Source: CAKRPJ01 sp934376955 (GTDB lineage Bacteria > Bacillota > Clostridia > Lachnospirales > Lachnospiraceae). From it: 42,537 nt of DNA. The DNA lies in the NCBI GenBank assembly GCA_934376955.1, contig CAKRPJ010000020.1, positions 1-42,537 of the forward strand, given 5' to 3'. The notes beneath the pieces are model-generated. The model made no database searches. It was not told the DNA's origin and saw nothing but the letters and a program-made list of their open reading frames with translations. Shown in pieces: positions 15,972 to 24,648 of this stretch. The position numbers and the translations under genes were made by a program. Position 1 is the first letter of the stretch, and each line of letters begins with the position of its first letter.

Positions 15972-18425
15972 TTAATGCCTTCTTGAATCCACATATTTTT
16001 TAATGTTGGAGGCATTAACAAACTTACTGATCTCTCCGTTTTTTACCAGAACCAGAGTCGGCGCCTGCATGATCCCGTAGGCATCCGTAAGCTCCGGATT
16101 CTCCTCTGCATCGACCAGTGTATAGGTTTCGTTCTTTAAAAATTCCTTTGCGATCTTACAGTTCGGACAGGTCTTTGTCGTAAAAAGGAATACACCGTTT
16201 CCCTTTTTCTCCGGATGCTGTGGTGATGTATTTTCAGCCTGCTGCTCCTTCGCCTGCTCCAGTGCACTCTGCTGCTCCTGTACCTTTGCCTTCGCTTCCT
16301 CGATCGCCTCAGCGATCTCCATCGAGCTTTCCGGCTTTTTCTTAAGAACAGAGCTTCCTACATCATACAGTCTTCTTTCTTTATATTCCTGTGCCTTTCC
16401 GTCGTTCCAGTTCTGTACCGGACGGTAATAGCCGGTGATACGGCTGTAGACCTCCGCCTTTGCACCGCATATCGGACAGGTAAAATGCTCTCCGGCAAGG
16501 TAGCCATGCTCCTGACAGATGGAATAGGTCGGAGACAGGGTATAATACGGAAGCCTGTAGTTTTCTGCGATCGTCCGTACAAGCTTTGCCGCTGCCTTCC
16601 AATCCGGAAGCTTTTCGCCGAGGAACGCGTGAAATACGGTTCCGGAGGTATAAAGCGTCTGCAGCTCGTCCTGGATATCCAGGGCGTCAAATACATCTGA
16701 TGTATAAGAAACCGGGAGATGAGAGCTGTTCGTATAGTATGGAGTCGCATCCTTATCTCCTCCGGCTGTGATGATATCCGGATATCTTTCCTTATCATGC
16801 TTTGCTAGACGATACGTCGTGGATTCTGCCGGTGTCGCCTCAAGATTATAGAGATCCCCGTACTCCTCCTGATACTGGATCAGGCGTTCTCTCATGTGGT
16901 TTAACACATCCTTGGTAAACTGCTGAGCCTCTGGACTTACAAGATCCTTTCTGATCCATTTTGCATTTAAGCATGCCTCATTCATTCCGATCAGGCCGAT
17001 GGTTGAAAAATGGTTTTCAAAGCTGCCGAGATATCTCTTGGTGTACGGATACAGTCCGCTGTCCAAAAGCTTTGAGATCACTTCACGCTTGATCTTTAAC
17101 GAGCGGGCGGCCACATCCATCATGTGATCCAGCCTCTCATAAAAGTCCTCCTCATTTTGGGCGAGATAGGCGATCCTTGGAATATTGATTGTCACAACGC
17201 CGACAGAGCCGGTGCTCTCACCGGAGCCGAAGAAGCCGCCTGTCTTTTTTCTCAGCTCGCGAAGATCCAGACGCAGACGGCAGCACATGCTGCGGACATC
17301 GCTGGGCTGCATATCGCTGTTGATATAGTTTGAAAAATACGGAGTTCCGTATTTTGATGTCATCTCAAATAATAAACGGTTATTTTCTGTATCTGACCAG
17401 TCAAATTCCTTGGTGATGGAGTAGGTGGGGATCGGATACTGGAAGCCGCGGCCGTTGGCATCTCCCTCTACCATCGTTTCAATAAAGGCCTTGTTGATCA
17501 TATCCATCTCTTTTTTACAGTCGCCGTAGGTGAAATCCATATTTTTTCCGCCTACGATGGCCGGCATATTTACCATATCATCCGGTACGGTCCAGTCCAG
17601 AGTGATATTGGAAAACGGTGCCTGAGTTCCCCAGCGGCTCGGTGTATTGACGCCGTAGATAAAGGATTCAATACACTTTTTAACAGACGGATAATCCAGA
17701 TTATCCACCCTTACAAAGGGAGCCAGATATGTATCAAATGAGGAGAAGGCCTGAGCGCCTGCCCACTCATTCTGCATGATCCCGAGGAAATTCACCATCT
17801 GATTGCACAGCACAGAAAGATGTCTGGCCGGTGAGGAGGTAATCTTTCCGGGGATACCGCCGAGTCCCTCTAAAAGCAGCTGCTTTAACGACCATCCGGC
17901 ACAATAGCCGGTCAGCATGGACAGGTCGTGGAGATGGATCGCTCCGCTCCTGTGGGCATCCGCGATCTCCGTATCGTAAATCTCTGACAGCCAGTAATTT
18001 GCTGTGATGGCGCCGGAGTTGCTTAAGATCAGTCCTCCGACCGAGTAAGTAACTGTCGAGTTCTCTTTCACACGCCAGTCCTCGACCTTTACATAGCTGT
18101 TTACCACATCCTTATAGTCAAGGATGGTATTCTTCATGTTGCGGATCCGCTCCCGCTGTTTTCTGTATAAGATATATGCTTTTGCCACATCGGTATAGCC
18201 GCTCTCCTCAAGGACATGCTCTGCACTGTCCTGGATCTGTTCTACCGTGATCTTTCCGTCTTTCATTTTTCCCTGAAAATCTGCTGTTACACGCAGGGAT
18301 AACAGTTCAAGGATCTCGTCGTTGTAATCCTTTTTTGTGGCTTTGAAGGCCTTTCTGATGGCTTCCGTGATCTTGCTGAGCTTAAACTCCGCGATCTCAC
18401 CATCGCGTTTTATGACCTGAATCAT
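15972..18425 (-). CDS. nrdD: class III (anaerobic) ribonucleotide reductase fused to a C-terminal redoxin
   Basis: This 817-residue enzyme reduces ribonucleoside triphosphates by glycyl-radical chemistry under anaerobic conditions. Visible parts are an N-terminal ATP-cone (IQVIKRDGEIAEFKLSKITEAIRKAF), the barrel with NTPSRWGTQAPFSNITLDW and the active-site region MCCRLRLD. A partial zinc motif, C-x2-H then C650/C653, precedes the glycyl radical site RITGYYRPV (Gly665). A glutamine-rich coiled linker (about 700-740) follows. The last 75 residues form a small thioredoxin/glutaredoxin-like domain with C753-P-N-C756 and QAPTLVLVKNG. Fusion of the reductant protein suggests a redoxin-dependent rather than formate-dependent subtype. 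No nrdG is adjacent; the one at 21.4 kb may activate it. A promoter with NrdR-type boxes lies upstream, beyond a palindromic element. Confidence 0.92.
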   Translation of the reverse strand: MIQVIKRDGEIAEFKLSKITEAIRKAFKATKKDYNDEILELLSLRVTADFQGKMKDGKITVEQIQDSAEHVLEESGYTDVAKAYILYRKQRERIRNMKNTILDYKDVVNSYVKVEDWRVKENSTVTYSVGGLILSNSGAITANYWLSEIYDTEIADAHRSGAIHLHDLSMLTGYCAGWSLKQLLLEGLGGIPGKITSSPARHLSVLCNQMVNFLGIMQNEWAGAQAFSSFDTYLAPFVRVDNLDYPSVKKCIESFIYGVNTPSRWGTQAPFSNITLDWTVPDDMVNMPAIVGGKNMDFTYGDCKKEMDMINKAFIETMVEGDANGRGFQYPIPTYSITKEFDWSDTENNRLLFEMTSKYGTPYFSNYINSDMQPSDVRSMCCRLRLDLRELRKKTGGFFGSGESTGSVGVVTINIPRIAYLAQNEEDFYERLDHMMDVAARSLKIKREVISKLLDSGLYPYTKRYLGSFENHFSTIGLIGMNEACLNAKWIRKDLVSPEAQQFTKDVLNHMRERLIQYQEEYGDLYNLEATPAESTTYRLAKHDKERYPDIITAGGDKDATPYYTNSSHLPVSYTSDVFDALDIQDELQTLYTSGTVFHAFLGEKLPDWKAAAKLVRTIAENYRLPYYTLSPTYSICQEHGYLAGEHFTCPICGAKAEVYSRITGYYRPVQNWNDGKAQEYKERRLYDVGSSVLKKKPESSMEIAEAIEEAKAKVQEQQSALEQAKEQQAENTSPQHPEKKGNGVFLFTTKTCPNCKIAKEFLKNETYTLVDAEENPELTDAYGIMQAPTLVLVKNGEISKFVNASNIKKYVDSRRH

Positions 18426-18502
18426 TCCAATACCCCTTTCTCCTGTGAAACAATCGGCGGTTCCGGAGCATAGCTTCCGTACCGCCTTCTCATTTACCTT
18501 TT

Positions 18503-18635
18503 GTAACTATTCAGTACCTTCATAGTTACAAGCAAAAATCCATTCCAAATCGGCTGCGCCGATAGGATTTTTGCCTTCCAGCTTATGTTTTCTTACGGTC
18601 AGCGCAGCAAGTGCGCAGACCTACTGAACAGTTAC
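18503..18635. mobile_element. MITE-like palindromic element in the nrdD leader
   Basis: The ends are 14-bp inverted repeats, GTAACTATTCAGTA (18503-18516) and TACTGAACAGTTAC (18622-18635), with one mismatch. Inside are GCAAAAATCC / GGATTTTTGC (18532-18541, 18565-18574) enclosing CGGC/GCCG, and a hairpin TGTAACTAT / ATAGTTACA at the left end. There is no coding capacity in 133 bp. It lies between the predicted promoter and the start codon of the redoxin-fused nrdD. Confidence 0.65.
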
Positions 18636-18672
18636 TATCTTTTCATTTTTCTCTTATTTCGTGTCAGGTCTT

Positions 18673-18701
18673 ATTATAGCAGAACGCAGGGGAAAACACA
18701 A
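18673..18701 (-). promoter_or_regulatory. promoter of the redoxin-fused nrdD
   Basis: On the minus strand, TTGTGT, a 17-base spacer and a perfect TATAAT. The predicted start near 18666 gives a leader of about 240 bases that includes the palindromic element. The -35 lies inside an NrdR-like box. Confidence 0.7.
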
Positions 18702-18711
18702 TATCTTGTTT
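18696..18711. promoter_or_regulatory. NrdR-box-like site over the nrdD -35
   Basis: ACACAATATCTTGTTT resembles the 16-bp NrdR palindrome (ACAC-x-ATAT-x-TTGTGT type). A second similar site, read as GCACAATATCTGGAAT on the minus strand (18726-18741), lies at a centre-to-centre distance of 30 bp (three helical turns), inside the hflX coding end. Paired boxes at integral turns are typical of NrdR regulation. Confidence 0.6.
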
Positions 18712-18713
18712 GT

Positions 18714-19985
18714 CTATTTTTCAGAATTCCAGATATTGTGCATAATTTCCTCAAAAAGCTCCAACGGGATGTAGGCCTGCACCCGGATCCCGTCTTCTGT
18801 GTATTCCTCTGAAAGCAGCTGGCCGTTTTTCCTTATCCTCTGGATCCTTCCTGCCTCTGCATAAGGAAATACTCTTTCAAAGTAAATCCTGCGGCTTCTC
18901 AGTATCTTCTCTAACGTTTCAAGAAGCGCATCGATCCCCTCTCCGGTCCTTGCCGAGATCCTCACGCGATGATCGGAGGCCACATCTCTGCAGGAGATAT
19001 CCGCACCCTCCTTATCGATCTTATTAAAGACCGTAACGATCTCTTTATCCTTGATCTCCAGCTGGCGGAGGGTCTCGTATACGACGTGCATCTGCATATC
19101 CATCTGCGGGTTAGATGAATCCACCACATGAAGGATCACGTCACTGTATTTTGCCTCCTCCAACGTACTCTTAAAGGCTTCGATCAGATTATGGGGAAGC
19201 TTTCTGATAAATCCGACCGTATCGGTAAGCAGGATCGTCTCGCCTCCCGGCAGTGTAAGCCCCCGGGTCGTGGGATCTAACGTAGCAAAGAGCTTGTCCT
19301 CCGCTAAGATCCCCGCCTGTGTCAGACGATTCAATAATGTGGATTTTCCCGCATTTGTATATCCGACGATCGCAACACTGAGGGCTCCCTGTCTCTCGCG
19401 GGATCTTCGCATCACATCACGATGCCGCTTTACATCCTCTAACTCAGATTTTAATTGCCCGATCCGTTCATGGATCAAACGCCGGTCCATCTCCAGCTTT
19501 TTCTCTCCGGGCCCTCTTGTACCGATGCCGCCGCCCAGACGTGAAAGCGAATTTCTTAACCCTACCAGACGGGCAGCCCGATATCTGAGCTGAGCTAATT
19601 CGACCTGGATCTTACCCTCTTTTGTTCTTGCACGCGACGCAAAGATATCGAGGATCACCATGGTGCGATCCATCACCTTTGTCTCCAGTGCATCCTCCAG
19701 ATTTTTAAGCTGAGCCGGGGACAGCTCATCGTCACAGATAACGCCTGTTGCCTCTGTCTTAAGGATCAGCTCCCGGATCTCCTCAAGCTTTCCCTTTCCA
19801 AGATAGGTTCCGGGATGTACGCTCTCTCTGTTCTGGATTACGGTACCCACCGTGACAGCTCCTGCCGTCGACGCCAGCTCCTCCAGCTCATCTACAGAAG
19901 CCTCCGTGTCATCCTCCGGCCCGGTACTGACCGCTGCCAGAATGACTCTCTCCTCAGTTTCCTTTAATTCTATCATTTCTGCCAT
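18714..19985 (-). CDS. hflX: ribosome-associated GTPase HflX
   Basis: This 423-residue GTPase splits or rescues stalled ribosomes in HflX-containing bacteria. The N-terminal HflX domain carries NLEDALETKVMDRTMVILDIFA and the signature GGIGTRGPGEKKLEMDRR. The G domain has GYTNAGKST (G1), DTVGF (G3) and NKID (G4). A coiled segment LKSELEDVKRHRDVMRRSRERQ lies between. The ATG at 19985 stands 16 bases after the TPR lipoprotein stop, with GAGG upstream, so the two are co-transcribed. Its final codons carry the second NrdR-like box of the next gene downstream. Confidence 0.95.
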   Translation of the reverse strand: MAEMIELKETEERVILAAVSTGPEDDTEASVDELEELASTAGAVTVGTVIQNRESVHPGTYLGKGKLEEIRELILKTEATGVICDDELSPAQLKNLEDALETKVMDRTMVILDIFASRARTKEGKIQVELAQLRYRAARLVGLRNSLSRLGGGIGTRGPGEKKLEMDRRLIHERIGQLKSELEDVKRHRDVMRRSRERQGALSVAIVGYTNAGKSTLLNRLTQAGILAEDKLFATLDPTTRGLTLPGGETILLTDTVGFIRKLPHNLIEAFKSTLEEAKYSDVILHVVDSSNPQMDMQMHVVYETLRQLEIKDKEIVTVFNKIDKEGADISCRDVASDHRVRISARTGEGIDALLETLEKILRSRRIYFERVFPYAEAGRIQRIRKNGQLLSEEYTEDGIRVQAYIPLELFEEIMHNIWNSEK

Positions 19986-20001
19986 AAATGATCCTCAATG
20001 T

Positions 20002-20784
20002 CTATCTGCTGTTTAAAAATGCGATTTCATGCTCTACGCGTTCATCGCTTCCGTATTGTTCTGCATAGCCTTCAAACAGAGACAAGGCCTCATGGAAACG
20101 GCCCATATATTCCATACAGACTGCTTCATTGAAGGCAAGCTCCTTCGCGGATACCTCGTCAGAAAGCTTTCTTCCGCGGCCGATATATTCTAACGCAGCT
20201 TCATACTGTCCCTGTTCCATGGACAAAAGTGCCAGACAGTTATAGATTTCTGTTGATTCATAGGGGGAATTAAGAAGCTCCTTATATGTTTCCTGTGCCT
20301 TCTCAACAGCCCCCGCCTTCCGGAACGCATTTCCCAGTGCCAGAACAGCCTCTCGGTATCCGGATGACTTGGTCTCCCCCGAATGATGCTTTTCATCCAG
20401 AGCCCGGCCGGCCTCAAGCTCCAGAAGGGCTTCCTCCGTATCACCGTTTTCTGCGGCACAGATCGCCGAGAGATAGCTGTACTCCGCCCTCTCTCCGTCT
20501 ATCTGCTTAAGGATACTGTAGGTGTGGAGTGCTGCGGTATGATCCTCCAGCAAATATTCCGCCTGTGCCCGGTATTTTAAAACATCGATCTCAAACTCGG
20601 ATACTTTGTCTGTATCGGCAAGAGCAGTTTCAAACTCCCTGACTGCTCCCTCGTGGTCTCCGGCATCCAAAAGTGTGATCCCCTTTTCCCTTGCCGCCTG
20701 TCTCTCCTGTGAGACACCATTGCAGCCCGCAAGCAGGACAGCGGTAAGAACGAGCAGGGCAGCTGTCTTTCTTTTCCCCTTCAT
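20002..20784 (-). CDS. TPR-repeat lipoprotein
   Basis: This 260-residue protein has a signal peptide ending in lipobox LLAGC (lipidated Cys21), then at least four tetratricopeptide-like helical pairs (for example LLDAGDHEGAVREFETAL, ALGNAFRKAGAVEKAQETYKELL, LALLSMEQGQYEAALEYI, YMGRFHEALSLFEGYA). It should sit on the outer face of the membrane as a protein-interaction scaffold. The partner is unknown. GGAGGG precedes the ATG. It lies 15 bases after dut and 16 bases before hflX, in the same transcription direction. Confidence 0.85.
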   Translation of the reverse strand: MKGKRKTAALLVLTAVLLAGCNGVSQERQAAREKGITLLDAGDHEGAVREFETALADTDKVSEFEIDVLKYRAQAEYLLEDHTAALHTYSILKQIDGERAEYSYLSAICAAENGDTEEALLELEAGRALDEKHHSGETKSSGYREAVLALGNAFRKAGAVEKAQETYKELLNSPYESTEIYNCLALLSMEQGQYEAALEYIGRGRKLSDEVSAKELAFNEAVCMEYMGRFHEALSLFEGYAEQYGSDERVEHEIAFLNSR

Positions 20785-20799
20785 ATTTCCCTCCGGAAC

Positions 20800-21312
20800 C
20801 TATTTTGTCGTGCTTCCGAATCCACCGTTTCTCTCCGCATCCGTGTCATCGTCCACAGTGATCCCGTATTCCAGAAAGATCCCCTGTGAAAAACCGGTTC
20901 CCGCCTTTACCTCCACAGTCTTGTTTTCTCTGGAATCGTTTGTCAGCTTGATCTGGATATGCCCCTCGTTGTCGGAGCCGTAATAGTCGCTGTCAATGAT
21001 CCCTACCGTATTATTTAACTGCAGGCGATATTTAAAGCCCAGACCGCTGCGGGGATAGAGCTTTAACACCCATCCGTCCTCGATCCATGCCCGGATCCCT
21101 GTCAGTATCTTTATTGTCTTTCCCGGCTCCAGAGTAAAATCGCAAGGGGCAAAGAAATCATATCCGGCGGATCCTGACGTTGCCCGGTGCGGAAGACGGA
21201 TCCCGTCATAGATCTCCCGGATCTTCTCCTCCGGGTCTTTAGGATTTTCACTGCTCCAGTCCTTTTTAAACTGTTCAAAGCTCACCTTTTCAAATCTGGC
21301 AATTCTCTGCAT
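20800..21312 (-). CDS. dut: dUTP diphosphatase
   Basis: This 170-residue trimeric-type dUTPase hydrolyses dUTP to dUMP and pyrophosphate, keeping uracil out of DNA and feeding dTMP synthesis. All five motifs are seen: SAGYDFFA (motif 1, about 48-55), PRSGLGFKY (motif 2), GIIDSDYYG (motif 3), GTGFSQGIF (motif 4, with Ser-Gln in place of the usual Ala-Gln) and RNGGFGSTTK (motif 5, the extreme C-terminus). A roughly 35-residue N-terminal extension precedes the core. GAGGAG stands before the ATG. It follows nrdD-nrdG, a sensible grouping with dNTP synthesis. Confidence 0.92.
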   Translation of the reverse strand: MQRIARFEKVSFEQFKKDWSSENPKDPEEKIREIYDGIRLPHRATSGSAGYDFFAPCDFTLEPGKTIKILTGIRAWIEDGWVLKLYPRSGLGFKYRLQLNNTVGIIDSDYYGSDNEGHIQIKLTNDSRENKTVEVKAGTGFSQGIFLEYGITVDDDTDAERNGGFGSTTK

Positions 21313-21360
21313 ATATTTCTCCTCTATATGGTCTGTAGTCGCTTTCCGATACGTATTCCT

Positions 21361-21855
21361 TTATTTTTCGTGCAGGATGAGCTTTCCTGTTTTCAGGCTC
21401 TTTTTCACATCGATCACGTTCTGGTTCGAGCTGCCCTTCCAGTGGAGCTTATTATCCTTTAACGTATCTACGAACCGGCCGTCCACCAGCACATCCACAT
21501 ACTTCATAAAGGGAAGATCCTGAATCTCCTCCCAGAGATATCCGGTATAGACCCATATCGTCTTATCCGGAAATTCATTGTGGATCTTAACGATCAGCGC
21601 TCCGACCTCATCCCTGTTTTTTACATGGAGCGGGTCTCCTCCGCTGAAGGTGATCCCCGAAACATAATCCTTGCCGAGCTCCGCAAACAGCTCCTCTCTG
21701 GCTGCATCGTCGAAGGGAATCCCGCCATTGATATCCCATGTGATAGGATTCTGGCAGTTTTTACAGCCATGGCTGCAGCCGGCAACCCAGAGGACGGTGC
21801 GAAGACCGTCCCCATTTAACATGTCATCCTTTGTTATATTGTGGTATCTCATCAT
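21361..21855 (-). CDS. nrdG: anaerobic ribonucleotide reductase activating protein
   Basis: This 164-residue radical SAM activase installs the glycyl radical on NrdD. The [4Fe-4S] motif is CSHGCKNC (C27, C31, C34), followed by TFSGGDPLH and the SAM-contact region WVYTGY, all usual for NrdG. I chose ATG 21855 of two adjacent ATGs, behind AGGA; 21852 is equally possible. It lies 13 bases after nrdD, so they form one unit. It is the only activase in the window, so it may also serve the redoxin-fused NrdD at 16-18 kb. Confidence 0.93.
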   Translation of the reverse strand: MMRYHNITKDDMLNGDGLRTVLWVAGCSHGCKNCQNPITWDINGGIPFDDAAREELFAELGKDYVSGITFSGGDPLHVKNRDEVGALIVKIHNEFPDKTIWVYTGYLWEEIQDLPFMKYVDVLVDGRFVDTLKDNKLHWKGSSNQNVIDVKKSLKTGKLILHEK

Positions 21856-21868
21856 TATTTTCCTGTAT

Positions 21869-24001
21869 TTACATACTCTTTCTCTCTGCGATCTCTGCCA
21901 TCTTTGCATCATTTAAACGTGTATCGCCCTTTACCCGGGAATAGCTTAAATATCCGTTCATGCGGTCGATCTTCGTCAGGTTCTTGCTTCCGCATACCGG
22001 GCATACATCCATGTTCAGCTCCTCATGTCCACAGTCATCGCAGTAGGACAGGGACAGATTCACTCCCTCGTAAAAGCCCATCTTCATGGCCCGGCGCACT
22101 AAGGAACGGATGGCCTCCTTGTTATAGGCGATCGGATATTTTACGTACTGGATTTTGCCGCCGTTGCTGAGCTCCCAGAAACGATATTCCAGATCCTGCT
22201 TCTCAATCGGCGTGATGCTCTCTGTTACATGGCAGTGGAAGCCGTTGCTCACATACTCTCTGTCCGATACATTCTCCACGATCCCGTACTTTTTTCTGAA
22301 CTGCTTAACCTGAAGGCCGCAGAGGTTCTCCGCCGGTGTGGCATAGATGGCATACAGGTTTCCATCTGCATTCTTAAACTCATTTACCTTGTCATTGATA
22401 TGTCTTAACACTTCCAGAGCAAACTGACCGTCCTCCACAAGGGACTTCCCGTTATATAATTCCTGCAGCTCGTTGAACGCTGTGATGCCGAAGGAAGCGG
22501 TTGCTGTCTTTAAAAGCGGCTTGATCTTATCGTGAAGACCGAGGTGTCCGCCGTAGAAGCCTCCCTCACAGTAGGCTAACGGATTGGTAGAGGCACGCAT
22601 TTCTCCAAGATATGCGTAGGTACGGATGTGGATCTTGCGGATCAGCTCCAGATAGTAATCCAGTACCTCATAGAAATCACGGCTCTCCTGTCTTGCCTTC
22701 GCAAGGATCATCGGAAGATGCAGGCTCACAACGCCAATGTTGAAGCGGCCCACAAAGCGGGGCACGTCATTTTCATCGGCAGGCTCCATTCCTCCGCGCT
22801 CATACCACGGGGAAAGGAAGGCACGGCAGCCCATCGGACTGATCACCTTTCCGTACTTTTTATACATGCTGGCAATATAGCCCTCACCGGTCAGAGAAAG
22901 CCAGTCCGGATACATGGTCTTTGAGGAGCACTCGATGCCTGCCTCAAAGACATCCTCCAGCTCTCCTCCCGGCCCGTGAAGCTTCTCATCATAGAGGAAT
23001 ACAAGCTTCGGGAACAGCACCGGCTTTTTATGTCCGGCCTTGCCCTGTCCTTTTTTCCTTACATTCAGCATGGTGATCGTCGCCATCTTTGCAAAGCGGC
23101 TCGTTCCGGTTCCGGCTGTCATGGTAATAAAGGGATAATCGCCTCTGCTGGAGGACACGGAGTTGAATTTATATTCCCAGCCCTGGAAGCCCTGCTCCAT
23201 ATCTCTCTGGACATCGTTCCAGGCAACCTCCTTCGCCTTTTCCTCCTCCAGACCGAGATCTACATATTTATCAATATATTTAATATAAGATTTTTCCGCA
23301 TAGGGGGCGAGGATATTCTCGACATTCGGAACGGTAAAGCCGCCGTACTGCTGGCTTGCCGCACTTAAAACAATATCGCCGATCACGTCAAAGGCAACAT
23401 CCAGCGTCTTCGGCTCATTGTACCATATATTTCCCATCTCGAATCCGCCTGTAAGCACCGTTTCCACGTCAAACAGACAGCAGTTCATTGTGTCGCGTCT
23501 TGCAGACATATCGTGGATATAGATGTAACCGTCACGGCATGCCTGAAGCTCCTCCACCGTCATAAAAAACTTCTGATATAACGATTTATTCAGCTCATTA
23601 AAGATCAGACTTCTTTTTGTGGATACCAGCGCACTGTCCGTGTTGCTGTTTTCTTTATCGCCGATATACATGATCGACTGGCTTTTCTTATAGACCTCAT
23701 CCAGCATCTGCACGAAGTCCTGCTTGTAGTTGCGGTAGTCGCGGTAGCTTTTTGCCACGAGCGGATTGACACGCTCCAGCGCTCCCTCCACGATATTATG
23801 CATCTGGGCGATCGGGATCTCCGAAACCTCCATCTGTTCTGCCTTTTCCGTTACAAACTGACATATAAAATTGGTTTCCGCATTGGAAAACGTGATCATA
23901 GCTCTGTTGGCCGACTTATTAACGGCCACGACCACCTTCTGCACGTTGAAATCTTCTCTGGTGCCATCTTTTTTGATCACTTTGATCTCACTGCATTTCA
24001 T
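21869..24001 (-). CDS. nrdD: class III (anaerobic) ribonucleotide reductase, classical form
   Basis: This 710-residue anaerobic ribonucleoside-triphosphate reductase has an N-terminal ATP-cone (IKVIKKDGTREDFNVQKVVVAV). The barrel contains MNCCLFDVETVLTGGFEMGN and GTGTSRFAKMATITMLNVR. A full four-Cys zinc motif (CDDC...CPVC) precedes the glycyl radical loop RMNGYLSYSR with Gly683. Unlike the 817-residue homologue it has no fused redoxin. The start overlaps the scpB stop (ATGA), with AGGAGG 10 bases upstream. It is followed by nrdG. Two distinct class III enzymes within 8 kb is unusual. Confidence 0.95.
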   Translation of the reverse strand: MKCSEIKVIKKDGTREDFNVQKVVVAVNKSANRAMITFSNAETNFICQFVTEKAEQMEVSEIPIAQMHNIVEGALERVNPLVAKSYRDYRNYKQDFVQMLDEVYKKSQSIMYIGDKENSNTDSALVSTKRSLIFNELNKSLYQKFFMTVEELQACRDGYIYIHDMSARRDTMNCCLFDVETVLTGGFEMGNIWYNEPKTLDVAFDVIGDIVLSAASQQYGGFTVPNVENILAPYAEKSYIKYIDKYVDLGLEEEKAKEVAWNDVQRDMEQGFQGWEYKFNSVSSSRGDYPFITMTAGTGTSRFAKMATITMLNVRKKGQGKAGHKKPVLFPKLVFLYDEKLHGPGGELEDVFEAGIECSSKTMYPDWLSLTGEGYIASMYKKYGKVISPMGCRAFLSPWYERGGMEPADENDVPRFVGRFNIGVVSLHLPMILAKARQESRDFYEVLDYYLELIRKIHIRTYAYLGEMRASTNPLAYCEGGFYGGHLGLHDKIKPLLKTATASFGITAFNELQELYNGKSLVEDGQFALEVLRHINDKVNEFKNADGNLYAIYATPAENLCGLQVKQFRKKYGIVENVSDREYVSNGFHCHVTESITPIEKQDLEYRFWELSNGGKIQYVKYPIAYNKEAIRSLVRRAMKMGFYEGVNLSLSYCDDCGHEELNMDVCPVCGSKNLTKIDRMNGYLSYSRVKGDTRLNDAKMAEIAERKSM

Positions 24002-24648
24002 TGAACCGTGTCCTCCTTTTGTTCTGTTTCTTCTGTTGTCTCCCTGTTCCGGTCATCCAGCAGTCTGCCGGATGCATCCAGCTTCAGGTTCAGTTCCTCC
24101 TCCACCTCTGTCCGGATCTCCTCCTCCTGCTCCGGGTCGATATCCGGGAGATCCACTGTGGAGCTTACGCCAAATCGTCTTAAAAATTCTTCTGTTGTTG
24201 CAAACAGGGCCGGGCGGCCCGGTGCATCCAGACGACCGGCCTCATATACAAGATTATATTCAATGAGGCGGTTCACCGCATGATCCGATTTTACGCCTCT
24301 TATTTTCTCTATATCTGCTTTTGTCACAGGCTGCTTATAGGCAATGATCGCCAACGTTTCCAGAATAACATCGGTAAGCACCTGTTTTTTCGGAGTTGCC
24401 GCCACGCGGATCAGATTTTCGTAGTATCCGGTGCGGGTACACATCTGATAGCTGTCATCCAGACGCATGATCTGCATTCCGCAGACCTCGTTTGCGTACC
24501 GCTCCTTCAGACGCTCTGCCGCTGCCTCTGCCTGCTGCTCGCTCTGCTCTAAGGCCGCTGCCAGCTGGCGGATCTCAACAGACTGTCCCATGGCAAAAAG
24601 CACTGCCTCTACAACTGCCTCCTGCTCCCGTAAATCCTCTACTCTCAT
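23998..24648 (-). CDS. scpB: segregation and condensation protein B
   Basis: This 216-residue kleisin-interacting protein of the SMC-ScpAB condensin is needed for chromosome compaction and segregation. It shows two winged-helix domains: an N-terminal one (EAVVEAVLFAMGQSVEIRQLA), then LETLAIIAYKQPVTKADIEKIRGVKSDHAVNRLIEYNLV, the ScpB hallmark, and GRPALFATTEEFLRRFGV. The C-terminal tail is acidic. It overlaps scpA by 4 bases at its start and the second nrdD by 4 bases at its end, so the three are translationally coupled. Confidence 0.95.
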   Translation of the reverse strand: MRVEDLREQEAVVEAVLFAMGQSVEIRQLAAALEQSEQQAEAAAERLKERYANEVCGMQIMRLDDSYQMCTRTGYYENLIRVAATPKKQVLTDVILETLAIIAYKQPVTKADIEKIRGVKSDHAVNRLIEYNLVYEAGRLDAPGRPALFATTEEFLRRFGVSSTVDLPDIDPEQEEEIRTEVEEELNLKLDASGRLLDDRNRETTEETEQKEDTVQ

